Shown here: positions 7,923 to 16,867 of the stretch, one piece after another
How positions within the stretch are numbered: position 1 is the first letter of the stretch
Layout of the letters: the number at the start of each line of letters is the position of its first letter
Assembly (NCBI RefSeq): GCF_000980875.1
Contig: NZ_LAYO01000084.1
Location: 1-47,382, forward strand
DNA: 47,382 bases
Reading direction: 5' to 3'
Origin: Leucobacter sp. Ag1
Lineage (GTDB): Bacteria; Actinomycetota; Actinomycetes; Actinomycetales; Microbacteriaceae
The notes under the pieces: generated by a model
Seen by the model: the letters and a program-made list of their open reading frames with translations, nothing else
The model's database searches: none
What the model was told of the DNA's origin: nothing
Position numbers and translations under genes: made by a program

Positions 7923-8983
7923 CCGCGCACCCGATCACCGCCGAGGCGGCGGCCGCGCGCGAGGCCCCGGGAGGGCTCGCGCGCGGCAACGCCGCGCGCA
8001 CCGTCGGACTGCTGATCGCCATCGCGGTGCTCGTCGCCTGCGTGTTCCTGAGCATCGGAGTCGGTGCTCGCGGCATCGAGCCGGGCACGATCTGGGACGC
8101 GGTGTTCGCCTTCGACCCCGCGAACGACGAGCACGTGATGGTGCGCGAGCTCCGGATCCCCCGCACCATCACCGGCCTCGTGGTCGGACCGGCGCTCGGG
8201 CTCTGCGGCGCCCTGATCCAGTCGTTCACACGCAACCCGCTGGCCGACCCCGGGATCCTCGGCGTGAACGCCGGCGCCACCTTCGCCGTCACCCTCGCGG
8301 TCGGCCTCCTCGGTGTCACCGAGCCCCTCGGGTACGTCTGGTTCGCCCTCGCCGGAGCCGGCATCGTCACGATCGTCGTGTACCTGCTCGGCTCCATCGG
8401 CGGCACCCGGGCGACCCCGGCGAAGCTCACGCTCGCGGGCGTCGCGATCAGCGCGGCGCTCGGCGGGGTCACGACCGCGCTGACCCTCGCGAACCGGAGG
8501 ATCTTCGACGACCTGCGGTTCTGGGGTGTCGGATCGATCGGCGGGCGCGACCTCGAGACGGTGCTGTCCTTCGCACCGTTCATCGTGGTCGGCACCGTGC
8601 TCGGCCTCGCGACCGCGCGGTCCCTCAACGCGCTCGCCCTCGGGGACGAGCTCGGCGCCGCACTCGGCGTTCGAACGGCCCGCGTCCGGGTGGTCGTGAT
8701 CGTCGCGGTCACGCTGCTCGCCGGAACCGCGACCGCGGTCGCCGGACCGATCGCGTTCGTCGGCCTCATGGTGCCGCACGCCGTGCGCTGGTTCGTGGGA
8801 CCCGACCAGCGCTGGATCTTCCTCTACACCCTGGTGGTATCGGCGATCCTGCTGCTGGTCTCGGACGTCCTGGGGCGGATCATCCTGCCGAGCGGCGAGC
8901 TCCGCGTCGGGCTCGTCACGGCCATCGTCGGCGCACCCGTGCTGATCCTGCTCGCACGCCGGAGGACGGTGAGCGGACTGTGA
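7919..8983 (+). CDS. Iron-siderophore ABC transporter permease (FecCD family), first subunit
   Basis: 354 aa from a GTG that overlaps the preceding stop (GTGA). About ten hydrophobic segments and the family signature RNPLADPGILGVNAGA near residues 105-120; LSIGVGARGIEPGTIWDAV precedes it. A second marker is VAGPIAFVGLMVPHAVR near residue 277. It makes half of the membrane channel with the next gene. The frame opens further upstream (from 7793), but that part runs through the end of the SIP gene in another frame. Confidence 0.93.
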   Translation: MTAHPITAEAAAAREAPGGLARGNAARTVGLLIAIAVLVACVFLSIGVGARGIEPGTIWDAVFAFDPANDEHVMVRELRIPRTITGLVVGPALGLCGALIQSFTRNPLADPGILGVNAGATFAVTLAVGLLGVTEPLGYVWFALAGAGIVTIVVYLLGSIGGTRATPAKLTLAGVAISAALGGVTTALTLANRRIFDDLRFWGVGSIGGRDLETVLSFAPFIVVGTVLGLATARSLNALALGDELGAALGVRTARVRVVVIVAVTLLAGTATAVAGPIAFVGLMVPHAVRWFVGPDQRWIFLYTLVVSAILLLVSDVLGRIILPSGELRVGLVTAIVGAPVLILLARRRTVSGL

Positions 8984-10080
8984 CGCTCGGACGGACCATC
9001 CACCGGGGCTACCCGTCGACCGTGCGGCGGCACGCGAAGGCGGGCCCGGATCGCGGCTACCGCGCCATCGCGCTGCGCCGCGGACGCTTCTCGGGCGTCG
9101 TGCCCGCACGCACCCTCACCGTGTGCGCAGCCCTGCTGCTCGGGATCCTCGTGCTCGGCGTCGTCGCCCTCGGGATCGGCACCGTGCCGCTGTCGCCCGA
9201 TCAGGTGATCGGCGCGTTCCTCGGCACCGGCGACCCGCAGTCGAGACTGCTCGTGCTCGGCTGGCGCCTGCCCCGCGCGCTCTTCGCCGTGGCCGCCGGG
9301 GCGGCGCTCGCGATCTCCGGTGCGATCTTCCAGTCGCTCACCCGCAACCCGCTCGGCTCCCCCGACGTGATCGGGTTCTCCGCCGGCTCCTACACCGGAG
9401 CGATCATCGTGATGCTCGCGCTCGGATCCACCCGCTACCTCGACGTCGCGGCCGGATCCCTCATCGGCGGCGGCATCACCGCCGCCTGCGTCTACCTGCT
9501 CGCCCTGCGCCGCGGCACCCTGCAGCCGTTCCGCCTCATCATCATGGGGATCGGCGTCGCCGCGCTGCTCTCGTCCGTGAACTCGGCCCTCATGCTCTTC
9601 GTCGATTCCGAGACTGCGATGCTCGGAGCGGTGTGGTCGGCGGGATCCCTCAACGGGCTCGGCACGGCGCAGCTGCTGCCGATGGTGCTCGTGCTCGCGG
9701 TGCTGCTCATCGGCGTCGCCGCGCTCGCGACGCCGCTGCGCCAGCTCGAGCTCGGCGACGACGCGGCACGGGCGCTCGGCACCCGCGTCGGGCTCGCCCG
9801 GGTCGGCGCCGTGATCCTCGGCGTCGCGCTCACCGCGCTCGTGACGGCCGCGGCCGGGCCCATCGCCTTCGTCGCGCTCGCGGCCCCGCAGATCGCGCAC
9901 CGGCTCACCCGCGGATCCGGGCTGCAGCTCATCCCGTCGGCGCTCGCCGGCGCCCTCATGCTGCTCGCCTCGGACACCCTCGCGCAGCGCCTCGGGTTCC
10001 CCGTCGGCGTGATCACCGCGTCGCTCGGCGGCGTCTACCTGGCCTGGCTGCTGGCCGATGAATTCCGGAGGAGAAGATGA
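8980..10080 (+). CDS. Iron-siderophore ABC transporter permease (FecCD family), second subunit
   Basis: 366 aa from a GTG overlapping the previous stop (GTGA at 8980-8983). A basic N-terminal extension of about 45 residues precedes the first membrane segment. Family marks are LTRNPLGSPDVIGFSAGS near residues 120-137 and AAGPIAFVALAAPQIAHRL near residue 290. The stop overlaps the ATG of the ATPase gene (ATGA). Pairs with the first FecCD subunit to form the channel. Confidence 0.93.
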   Translation: MTLGRTIHRGYPSTVRRHAKAGPDRGYRAIALRRGRFSGVVPARTLTVCAALLLGILVLGVVALGIGTVPLSPDQVIGAFLGTGDPQSRLLVLGWRLPRALFAVAAGAALAISGAIFQSLTRNPLGSPDVIGFSAGSYTGAIIVMLALGSTRYLDVAAGSLIGGGITAACVYLLALRRGTLQPFRLIIMGIGVAALLSSVNSALMLFVDSETAMLGAVWSAGSLNGLGTAQLLPMVLVLAVLLIGVAALATPLRQLELGDDAARALGTRVGLARVGAVILGVALTALVTAAAGPIAFVALAAPQIAHRLTRGSGLQLIPSALAGALMLLASDTLAQRLGFPVGVITASLGGVYLAWLLADEFRRRR

Positions 10081-10931
10081 AGAACCGCGAACCGGACCCG
10101 CTGCACGCGCCCGACGGAGCGAATGCGCTCACCGCCGCCGGCCTCACCGTGGGCTACGACGGCCGGATGATCTGCAACGGGGTCGATCTGTCGATCCGTG
10201 ACGGTTCCTTCACCGCGGTGATCGGGCCGAACGCGTGCGGCAAGTCGACCCTGCTCCGCGCGCTCGCCCGGATCCTTCCGCGCGAGAGCGGCTCCGTGCT
10301 GCTGGACGGACGCGAGATCCTCGATCTGCCCGCAAAGGAACTGGCTCGGCGGCTCGGGCTGCTCCCCCAGACCTCGATCGCGCCCGAGGGCATCCGCGTC
10401 GCAGACCTCATCGCTCGAGGCAGGCACCCGCACCAGCGGCTCTTCGATCGCTGGTCGGCGGCCGATGAGGCCGCGGTGGTCCGCGCGCTCGACGCGACCG
10501 GCACCACCGAACTGTCCGGCCGGCTCGTCGACGAGCTCTCCGGCGGGCAGCGCCAGCGCGTCTGGCTCGCCATGGCGCTCGCCCAGGAGACCCCGCTGCT
10601 CCTGCTCGACGAGCCGACCACCTACCTCGACATCGCCCACCAGTACGCCCTGCTCGAGCTGTTCGAGCGGCTGCGGGCCGCGCACGGGCGGACGATCGTC
10701 GTCGTGCTGCACGACCTCAACCAGGCCGCGCGCTACGCGAGCAACCTCGTGGTGATGCGCGAGGGCGAGGTCGTCGCCTCGGGCGCGCCCGCCGATGTGC
10801 TCACCTCTGATCTCGTCGAGGAGGTCTACGGGCTGCCCTGCCGGGTCGAACCGGATCCCGAGACCGGTGCGCCCATGGTGATCGCGCGGCGCGGGCTCGC
10901 GGCGGTCGCCGAGCGGCGCGCGGCAGCCTGA
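10077..10931 (+). CDS. Iron-siderophore ABC transporter ATPase (FecE/FepC family)
   Basis: 284 aa. Walker A GPNACGKST, Q-loop LLPQTS, RGRHPHQRLF (a FepC/FecE hallmark), signature LSGGQRQRVW, Walker B LLLLDEPTTYLD and switch VLHDLNQA are all intact. It energises import through the two FecCD permeases. Last gene of the operon 5935-10931; all inner junctions after the reductase overlap by 4 bases, so translation is probably coupled. Confidence 0.95.
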   Translation: MKNREPDPLHAPDGANALTAAGLTVGYDGRMICNGVDLSIRDGSFTAVIGPNACGKSTLLRALARILPRESGSVLLDGREILDLPAKELARRLGLLPQTSIAPEGIRVADLIARGRHPHQRLFDRWSAADEAAVVRALDATGTTELSGRLVDELSGGQRQRVWLAMALAQETPLLLLDEPTTYLDIAHQYALLELFERLRAAHGRTIVVVLHDLNQAARYASNLVVMREGEVVASGAPADVLTSDLVEEVYGLPCRVEPDPETGAPMVIARRGLAAVAERRAAA

Positions 10932-11097
10932 ACCGAGGCCGTCCCGGGGCCGGATCCGGGCAGTCGCGACGGACCCCGAAGTACGTCTCGACGAAGTCGA
11001 AGATCCGGCTCAGCGGCCCCTGAATTCGGGGTTTTCACTCTCTCGCGAGGCTTGTTACGGTTGACCGTCCCCGCCCGAGAATCCCCGATGAGGAGCC
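10932..11097 (+). promoter_or_regulatory. Spacer with weak terminator hairpin and palindrome before VIT gene
   Basis: CCCC at 11017-11020 and GGGG at 11028-11031 can pair, followed directly by TTTT: a short rho-independent-like terminator that could end the siderophore operon. Further on, ACGGTTGACCGT at 11057-11068 has palindromic arms (ACGGT/ACCGT) 29 bases before the VIT start and could be an operator. An AGGAG at 11091-11095 is only two bases from the ATG. I see no clear DtxR box. Confidence 0.35.
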
Positions 11098-11820
11098 ATG
11101 TCAGACGTCGATATCTCACGTCCGCACGACTACGATCACAGCCACGCCGACGTCTCGTCGGGTTGGCTGCGCGCCTCCGTGTTCGGGGCGATGGACGGGC
11201 TCGTCTCGAACCTCGGACTCATCACCGGCATCGCCGCCGCCGGCGCCGCGCCGGGCATCGTCGCGATCACCGGCATCTCGGGCCTCATCGCGGGCGCGAT
11301 CTCGATGGCCCTCGGCGAGTTCACCTCGGTCCGCACCCAGAACGAGCAGCTCGACGCGGAGGTACTGACCGAGCGCGCCGCGCTCGAGCGCAACCCCATC
11401 GGCGAGGAGGCGGAGCTCGCCGCGCTGTTCGCCGGGCTCGGCATGGACGAACCGACCGCGAAACAGGCGGCGTCGCAGGTGCACGGCGATCACGAGCGGG
11501 CGCTGCGCGTGCACCTCGCGCACGAGCTCGGGCTGCACCCGGAGGAGAAGCCGTCGCCGTGGGTCGCGGCGATCTCGTCGTTCATCGCGTTCAGCATCGG
11601 CGCGCTGATCCCGATCCTCCCGTTCCTCTTCGGCTTCGGAACGCTGTGGACCGGCCTGATCTTCGGCGGCGCCGGCCTGCTGCTCGCCGGCGGGCTCGCG
11701 GCCTCGTTCACCCGCAAGAACCGAGCGCTCGGAGCCCTGCGCCAGCTGCTGTTCGGCGGCATCGCGGTCGCCGTCACCTATGCCGTCGGCACCGCGCTCG
11801 GCGTCTCCTCGATCGGGTAG
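11098..11820 (+). CDS. VIT1/CCC1-family iron/manganese transporter
   Basis: 240 aa. The N-terminal mark FGAMDGLVSNLGLITGIA near residues 28-45 is diagnostic for the VIT family. Five hydrophobic segments are seen: two before residue 75 and three after residue 155. Between them is the acidic cytosolic loop (EFTSVRTQNEQLDAE, then NPIGEEAELAALFAG) where family members bind metal. Known members move Fe2+ or Mn2+ out of the cytosol. Next to a siderophore import operon this suggests a safety valve against iron overload, which is inference. Confidence 0.88.
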   Translation: MSDVDISRPHDYDHSHADVSSGWLRASVFGAMDGLVSNLGLITGIAAAGAAPGIVAITGISGLIAGAISMALGEFTSVRTQNEQLDAEVLTERAALERNPIGEEAELAALFAGLGMDEPTAKQAASQVHGDHERALRVHLAHELGLHPEEKPSPWVAAISSFIAFSIGALIPILPFLFGFGTLWTGLIFGGAGLLLAGGLAASFTRKNRALGALRQLLFGGIAVAVTYAVGTALGVSSIG

Positions 11821-11955
11821 TCCCGAGGGCTCCGCGCGCGGCGCGTTCATCGCTTCCACCCAACCCGACCCCGCTTTTTCGGACCTTCGGACGGAACGAA
11901 CGCGCTCGTTGCTCAGCAGGATGGTGGCACCGCGTTCACGATCCGAGGAGCACCG

Positions 11956-13179
11956 ATGCCCGCACGCCCAGCACCCGTCATGCGCGACGGGCTCCTCGAC
12001 GTCGCAGCGATGACCGACGAGGTGCTCGAGCTGGTCCGCTGCGAGTCGCCCTCCGACGACCTCGCCGCGGTCGCGCGCAGCGCCGACGCGGTGGACGGCC
12101 TCGGCTCCCGCTTGCTCGGCCGCCGCGCCGAACGGATCGAGATCGACGGGGTCACCCACCTGCGCTGGCGCTTCGGCGGCACCCCCCGCGTGCTGCTGCT
12201 CGGCCACCACGACACCGTCTGGCCCGTCGGCTCCCTGCCCGCGCACCCGGCGGAGGTTCGCGACGGCCGGCTCACCGGCCCGGGATCCTTCGATATGAAG
12301 GCCGGGATCGTCATGGCGTTCCACGCCATCGCCGCGCTGCCGTCCCCCGACGGGGTCTCCCTGCTCATCACGGGCGACGAGGAGCCCGGATCCACGACCT
12401 CGCGCGCGCTCATCGAGGACGAGGCCCGGGGCTGCGCCGCCGCGCTCGTGCTCGAGGCAGCCGGCCCCGGGGGCGCGCTGAAGACGGAGCGCAAGGGCGT
12501 CTCGCGCTACGAGGTGCACGTGCGGGGCCGCGCCGCGCACGCGGGCCTCGAACCCGAGCGGGGCGTCAACGCGACCCTCGAACTGGCGCATCAGGTGCAG
12601 GCGGTCGCGGGGATCGGGGCGCCCGGGATCGGGACGACCGTCACCATGACCCGCGCCGAGGCCGGGACCACCTCGAACACCGTGCCCGCGCGCGGGCACT
12701 TCGCCGTCGACGTGCGCGCGACCTCCGCCGCCGAGCAGCAGCGCGTGCACGCCGAGATCGGCGCGCTCGCGGCCCATCTGCCCGGCGCCTCCGTCGAGGT
12801 GCTCGGCGGCGTGAACCGCCCGCCGCTCGACCTCCGGTCGTCCCGGGCGCTGTTCGCGCGCATCAGCCGGATCGCCGACGAGCTCGACCTCGGCCCGCTC
12901 GACTCGGTCGCCGTGGGCGGCGCGTCCGACGGCAACTTCACCGCGGGGGTCGGCACGCCCACCCTCGACGGACTCGGCGCCGTCGGCGGCGGCGCGCACG
13001 CGGACGACGAGCACGTGATCGTGTCCGAGCTCGAGCCCCGGGCGCGGCTGCTCTCAGTGCTCATCGCCGAGCTCCTCGCCGATGCCGATGCCGGCGCCAG
13101 AAGCGGAACCGGCACCGGCACCGACGCGGGAACCGCCACCGGCGGCACCGAGCCCGGCGAGCGGATCGGCCGTGCGTAG
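11956..13179 (+). CDS. M20-family metallopeptidase / N-acyl-L-amino acid deacylase
   Basis: 407 aa. Metal-site motifs of the M20 family are present: LLGHHDTVWP (first His-x-Asp), GSFDMKAGIV (bridging Asp), TGDEEPGS (catalytic and metal Glu) and EAAGPGGALK. The dimerisation domain begins with GRAAHAGLEPERGVN. Family members include ArgE, DapE, carboxypeptidase G2 and succinyl-amino-acid desuccinylases. The next two genes are a GNAT transferase and an N-succinylamino acid racemase homologue, so the likely role is hydrolysis of N-succinyl-L-amino acids as the last step of D-to-L conversion. A GAGGAG site at 11945-11950 supports the start. The C-terminus ends in a low-complexity Gly/Thr tail from a GC-rich repeat at about 13100-13150. 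Stop overlaps the GTG of the next gene. Confidence 0.85.
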   Translation: MPARPAPVMRDGLLDVAAMTDEVLELVRCESPSDDLAAVARSADAVDGLGSRLLGRRAERIEIDGVTHLRWRFGGTPRVLLLGHHDTVWPVGSLPAHPAEVRDGRLTGPGSFDMKAGIVMAFHAIAALPSPDGVSLLITGDEEPGSTTSRALIEDEARGCAAALVLEAAGPGGALKTERKGVSRYEVHVRGRAAHAGLEPERGVNATLELAHQVQAVAGIGAPGIGTTVTMTRAEAGTTSNTVPARGHFAVDVRATSAAEQQRVHAEIGALAAHLPGASVEVLGGVNRPPLDLRSSRALFARISRIADELDLGPLDSVAVGGASDGNFTAGVGTPTLDGLGAVGGGAHADDEHVIVSELEPRARLLSVLIAELLADADAGARSGTGTGTDAGTATGGTEPGERIGRA

Positions 13180-14011
13180 CGACGCATCGGGCCCCGATGC
13201 CGACGCCGACGCCCGCCTCGCCGAGCAGCGCTCGGGCATCGCGATCCGCGAACTCGACGACATGCGCTCGCTCGCGGCGGTGCAGCGCCTCTACGAGGCC
13301 GTCTGGCGCACCGGCCCCGCCGGCACCCCGGTCACGGCCGATCTGCTGCGCGCGCTCGCGAAGTCGGGCAATCCGGTGTTCGGCGCGTTCGACGGCGACG
13401 AACTGCTCGGCGCCTGCTTCGGGTTCAGCTCGCCGCCCGACACCGCGAACTTCCACAGCCACATCGCGGGCGTGACCGCGGGCGCGCAGGGGCGCAGCAT
13501 CGGGCTCGCGCTCAAGCTGCGGCAGCGCGCGTGGGCGCTCGGGCGCGGCATGCGCACCATGACCTGGACCTTCGATCCCCTGATCCGCCGCAACGCCGTG
13601 TTCAACCTGGCGAAGCTGGGGGTGGAGCCGGTCGAATACCTCACCGATTTCTACGGCCAGATGGACGACGACGTGAACCGCGGCGACGCGAGCGACCGGC
13701 TGCTCGTCCGCTGGCATCTCGACCGCCCGCTGCCCCCGCACCGCGAGCAGGCCGTCCCGCCTCCGCCCGAGGCGATCCGGATCCCGGTGCCCGCCGACGT
13801 CGAGACGCTCCGCCTCGACGACCCGCTGCGCGCCGCCGGGTGGCGGCTCGACCTGCGCCGCGAGCTCGGCGCGCGCATGGCGGCCGGTGCGTCCGTGATC
13901 GGGTTCGCCCGCGACGGGCACTACCTGGTCGTCCCGGCGGCGGCTTCCGCCGCTTCGGCCGCCCCACCGGGCACCGCTCCGACCCCCGCAGAGAAGCAGG
14001 AGACCCCATGA
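13172..14011 (+). CDS. GNAT-family acyltransferase, probable amino-acid N-succinyltransferase
   Basis: 279 aa from the GTG at 13172, which overlaps the end of the M20 gene; an ATG at 13082 would only add 30 Pro/Ala-rich residues read out of frame through the M20 tail. The GNAT core lies at about residues 20-165: RELDDMRSLAAVQRLY, then GAFDGDELLGACFGFSS, then the CoA-loop region GAQGRSIGLALK, then WTFDPLIRRNAVFNLAKLG. This is the COG3375-like type. In Geobacillus such a GNAT partner of NSAR uses succinyl-CoA to succinylate D-amino acids; that substrate is transferred by analogy. Its stop overlaps the next ATG (ATGA), so the three enzymes M20, GNAT and racemase are translationally coupled. Confidence 0.85.
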   Translation: MRSDASGPDADADARLAEQRSGIAIRELDDMRSLAAVQRLYEAVWRTGPAGTPVTADLLRALAKSGNPVFGAFDGDELLGACFGFSSPPDTANFHSHIAGVTAGAQGRSIGLALKLRQRAWALGRGMRTMTWTFDPLIRRNAVFNLAKLGVEPVEYLTDFYGQMDDDVNRGDASDRLLVRWHLDRPLPPHREQAVPPPPEAIRIPVPADVETLRLDDPLRAAGWRLDLRRELGARMAAGASVIGFARDGHYLVVPAAASAASAAPPGTAPTPAEKQETP

Positions 14012-15126
14012 AGCTCGCAGCGATCGAGACCCGCATCGTCGAGATGCCGCTCGTGACCCCGTTCCGCACCTCGTTCGGCACTGAGACGGTGCGCCAGGTG
14101 CTCGTGGTGCGCGCCGAGACCGACGAGGCCGAGGGCTGGGGCGAGTGCGGTGCCAGCGAGGCCCCGCTCTACTCGTCGGAGTACACGGAGGGTGCCGCAG
14201 CCGTGATCCGGGACTTCTTCGTCCCGGCGCTGCGAGAGGCGCAGCGCGGCCTCGGCGACGCGTTCGACGCGTACCGGATCGCGCCCGCGCTCGCCCCGTT
14301 CAAGGAGCACCGGCTCGCGAAGTCGGCGCTCGAGACGGCGATCCTCGATGCGCAGCTGCGGGCCCGCGGCGTCTCGTTCGCCTCGGCACTCGGCGCGGTG
14401 CGGGAGTCGGTGCCGTGCGGCGTCTCGCTCGGCATCACCGACACGATCGATCAGCTGCTCGACACGGTCGCGGCATCGCTCGACGCCGGCTACGTCCGCA
14501 TCAAGCTCAAGATCGAACCGGGCTGGGACCTGGATCCCGTGCGCGCCGTGCGCGAGCGCTTCGGTGACATCGACCTGCAGGTCGACGCGAACGCCGCCTA
14601 CCGGCGCAGCGATGCGCGCCTGCTCGCGAAGCTCGACGCGTTCGATCTCACGCTGCTCGAGCAGCCGCTGCCCGCCGACGATCTGCTCGGCCACGCGGCG
14701 CTCGCCCGCGAGATCTCGACCCCGATCTGCCTCGACGAGTCGATCACCTCCGCGCGGGCGGCGGCCACCGCGATCGAGCTCGGGGCCGTCCACATCGTCA
14801 ACATCAAGCCGGGCCGCGTCGGCGGCTACCTCGAGGCGCGCCGGATCCACGATCTGTGCGCGGCGCACGACGTGCCGGTCTGGTGCGGCGGCATGCTCGA
14901 GACGGGGATCGGCCGGGCCGCGAACGTGGCCCTCGCCGCGCTCCCCGGTTTCCTGCTGCCGGGCGACACCTCCGCCTCGGAGCGCTACTTCGCGACCGAC
15001 CTCACCGAGCCGTTCCGGCTCGAGGAGGGGCGCATTGCCGTGCCGACCGGGCCCGGTCTCGGCGTCACCCCGATCCCCGAGGTGCTCGACCGGTTCACCG
15101 TGCGGCAGGATCGTCTGCCCTGCTAG
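14008..15126 (+). CDS. Enolase-superfamily N-succinylamino acid racemase / o-succinylbenzoate synthase
   Basis: 372 aa, usual length for the NSAR/OSBS group. Catalytic and metal residues fall where expected: K166 and K168 in the K-x-K of RIKLKIEPG, metal ligands D193 (VDANAAY), E218 (LEQPL) and D243 (CLDES), and second base K267 (NIKPGRVGG). Spacing agrees closely with Amycolatopsis N-acylamino acid racemase. No other menaquinone gene is near, while an M20 deacylase and a GNAT transferase are coupled directly upstream, so racemisation of N-succinylamino acids is favoured over menaquinone synthesis; dual activity is common in the family. GCAGGAG lies just before the ATG. An upstream extension of the frame runs antisense-like through the GNAT gene and is ignored. 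Confidence 0.9.
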   Translation: MKLAAIETRIVEMPLVTPFRTSFGTETVRQVLVVRAETDEAEGWGECGASEAPLYSSEYTEGAAAVIRDFFVPALREAQRGLGDAFDAYRIAPALAPFKEHRLAKSALETAILDAQLRARGVSFASALGAVRESVPCGVSLGITDTIDQLLDTVAASLDAGYVRIKLKIEPGWDLDPVRAVRERFGDIDLQVDANAAYRRSDARLLAKLDAFDLTLLEQPLPADDLLGHAALAREISTPICLDESITSARAAATAIELGAVHIVNIKPGRVGGYLEARRIHDLCAAHDVPVWCGGMLETGIGRAANVALAALPGFLLPGDTSASERYFATDLTEPFRLEEGRIAVPTGPGLGVTPIPEVLDRFTVRQDRLPC

Positions 15127-15185
15127 CCTCTGGCTGCTGAGCACGCGACGAGCCGCACCCACGAGGCGCTGATCTGGAGGGCGAC

Positions 15186-16823
15186 ATGACCGGACGACCG
15201 GCGACCCATCGGCCGCAGACGAGCCTGACGCGCGTGCTCGAGGAGTTCGGCACGACGCTGCTCGACGTCGTCGCCGGCGAGATCACGGAGCGCACCGTCG
15301 AGGCGATCGTGATCCACGACCCGCTCGACGAGCCGGAGTCGCCGCGCGGTGCGCTCGTGCTCGGTGTCGGCGTGCGCGACGCCGGCGACGCGGTGCGGAT
15401 GCTGCCCCGGCTCGGCCTGAGCGGGGCGGTCGCGCTCGTGGTCCGCGCGCCGTTCGCCGCTTCGCCCGAGGTGACCGCGGCCGCGGCGGAGTCGGGCGTC
15501 GCCGTGCTGTCGCTCACCCGCGGCACCGCCTGGGCGCACCTCGCCGGCCTGCTGCGCGCGCTCATGACCCCGGGCGACCCCGACGACGCCCGACCCGTCA
15601 CCTTCGGCGGGATCCTCGCCGGCGACCTGTTCGCGGTCGCGAACGCGATCGCGGCCCTGCTCGGGTTCCCCGTCACCATCGAGGATCGCAACTCGCGGCT
15701 CGTCGCCTACTCCGCCCGGCAGGACGGCCCCGACGGCCGCGGCCCCGTGCAGGCGGTGCCGCCGCAGTACACCCGGATCCTCGAGGAGCGCGGCCTGTTC
15801 CAGGAGGTCTCGCGCAGCGAGCAGCCCGTGCTCGTCTCGGAGCTCGTCGCCGAGATCGACGCGCGCACCGTGCTCGCGGTCCGCGCGGGCGAGGAGGTGC
15901 TCGGCACGATCTGGGTGAGCACGGCCGAGCCGCTCAGCGCGGAGCACCTGCAGGCGCTGCACGATGCGGCGAAGCTCGTCGCTATGCACATGGTGTGGCA
16001 GCGCACCGACGCCGACGCCGAGCGCCGCAGGCGCGCGGGACTCCTGCGCACCGCGCTCGACGGCGGGACCGACGCGCCCGAGACCCTGCACCGGCTCGGC
16101 CTGCGCGACGAGGCGATGGTCGTGCTGGCCCTCACCCTCGTCGACGCGGCCCCCTCCGCACCCGATCGGATCTCGGCCGACCGCGTCTCCCCCGCGCTGC
16201 TCGCGGCGGAGCGCAAGCGGGTCGCCGACGCCTTCGCGGTGCACCTGGCGTTCGCGCACCCGCGGGCCGTGACGGGGCTGATCGGCGACGTCGCCTACGG
16301 CGTGCTCCCGAGCGGCGACGACGAATCGGCGGTGCGCTTGGCGACCGAGTTCCTCACCCGGGTGCGCTCGGCCCAGCAGCCCGTCGTCGGCATCGGCCGC
16401 GTCGCCCGCGACGGCGCCGAGCTCGCCCGATCCCGCTCGGGCGCGGACCGCGCGCTGCGCGTGCTCCGGGCGGCGTCCGGATCCCACCGCGCCGGGCCGG
16501 TCGTGCGCTTCGACGACGTGCACGCCGAGGCGCTGCTGCTCGAGCTCCCCGTGCCCGCGAAGGACCTCCCCTCGGGCGTCATCGCCCGGCTCGCCGCCTA
16601 CGACGAGGAGCATCAGAGCGCGCTCGTCGACACGCTCCGCGCCTGGCTCGACGCGTTCGGCGACGTGGCCGCGGCGTCCGCCGCGATGTACGTGCACACC
16701 AACACGTTCCGGTACCGGCTGCGCCGCGTCACCGAGGTGGGGCTCATCGACCTCGACGACCCGGACGCGCGCTTCGCCGCGATGCTGCAGCTGCGCCTGC
16801 TCGCCCTCGCATCGGACCGCTGA
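15186..16823 (+). CDS. PucR-family transcriptional regulator
   Basis: 545 aa. N-terminal ligand-sensing region (about residues 10-130, GAVALVVRAPF and GVAVLSLTRGTAW). Then comes a GAF-like part around residues 160-265 (PVTIEDRNSRLVAYSA). The CdaR/GGDEF-like middle (around 300-420) includes SRSGADRALRVLR. The C-terminal PucR helix-turn-helix (residues ~490-545) has AAASAAMYVHTNTFRYRLRRV. PucR regulators sense purine, GABA or amino-acid metabolites. It starts 59 bases after the racemase with GGAGGG upstream, in the same direction, so it is probably the local regulator of the D-amino acid cassette; a separate promoter in the 59-base gap is possible. Confidence 0.88.
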   Translation: MTGRPATHRPQTSLTRVLEEFGTTLLDVVAGEITERTVEAIVIHDPLDEPESPRGALVLGVGVRDAGDAVRMLPRLGLSGAVALVVRAPFAASPEVTAAAAESGVAVLSLTRGTAWAHLAGLLRALMTPGDPDDARPVTFGGILAGDLFAVANAIAALLGFPVTIEDRNSRLVAYSARQDGPDGRGPVQAVPPQYTRILEERGLFQEVSRSEQPVLVSELVAEIDARTVLAVRAGEEVLGTIWVSTAEPLSAEHLQALHDAAKLVAMHMVWQRTDADAERRRRAGLLRTALDGGTDAPETLHRLGLRDEAMVVLALTLVDAAPSAPDRISADRVSPALLAAERKRVADAFAVHLAFAHPRAVTGLIGDVAYGVLPSGDDESAVRLATEFLTRVRSAQQPVVGIGRVARDGAELARSRSGADRALRVLRAASGSHRAGPVVRFDDVHAEALLLELPVPAKDLPSGVIARLAAYDEEHQSALVDTLRAWLDAFGDVAAASAAMYVHTNTFRYRLRRVTEVGLIDLDDPDARFAAMLQLRLLALASDR

Positions 16824-16838
16824 CCGGCGGCGCACCGC

Positions 16839-16854
16839 GGGCGGCATCCCGCCC
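16839..16854. terminator. Hairpin between convergent PucR and membrane-protein genes
   Basis: GGGCGG (16839-16844) and CCGCCC (16849-16854) form a 6-bp all-GC stem with a 4-base loop in the 44-base gap between two convergent stops. A bidirectional terminator is the natural reading; no T-run is present. Confidence 0.45.
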
Positions 16855-16867
16855 AGCCGCGCGCGGC

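Noticed and set aside
14008..15126. menC of menaquinone synthesis
   Set aside because: The catalytic residues cannot separate OSBS from NSAR, but the coupled GNAT and M20 genes and the absence of other men genes favour the amino-acid role; kept as an alternative only.
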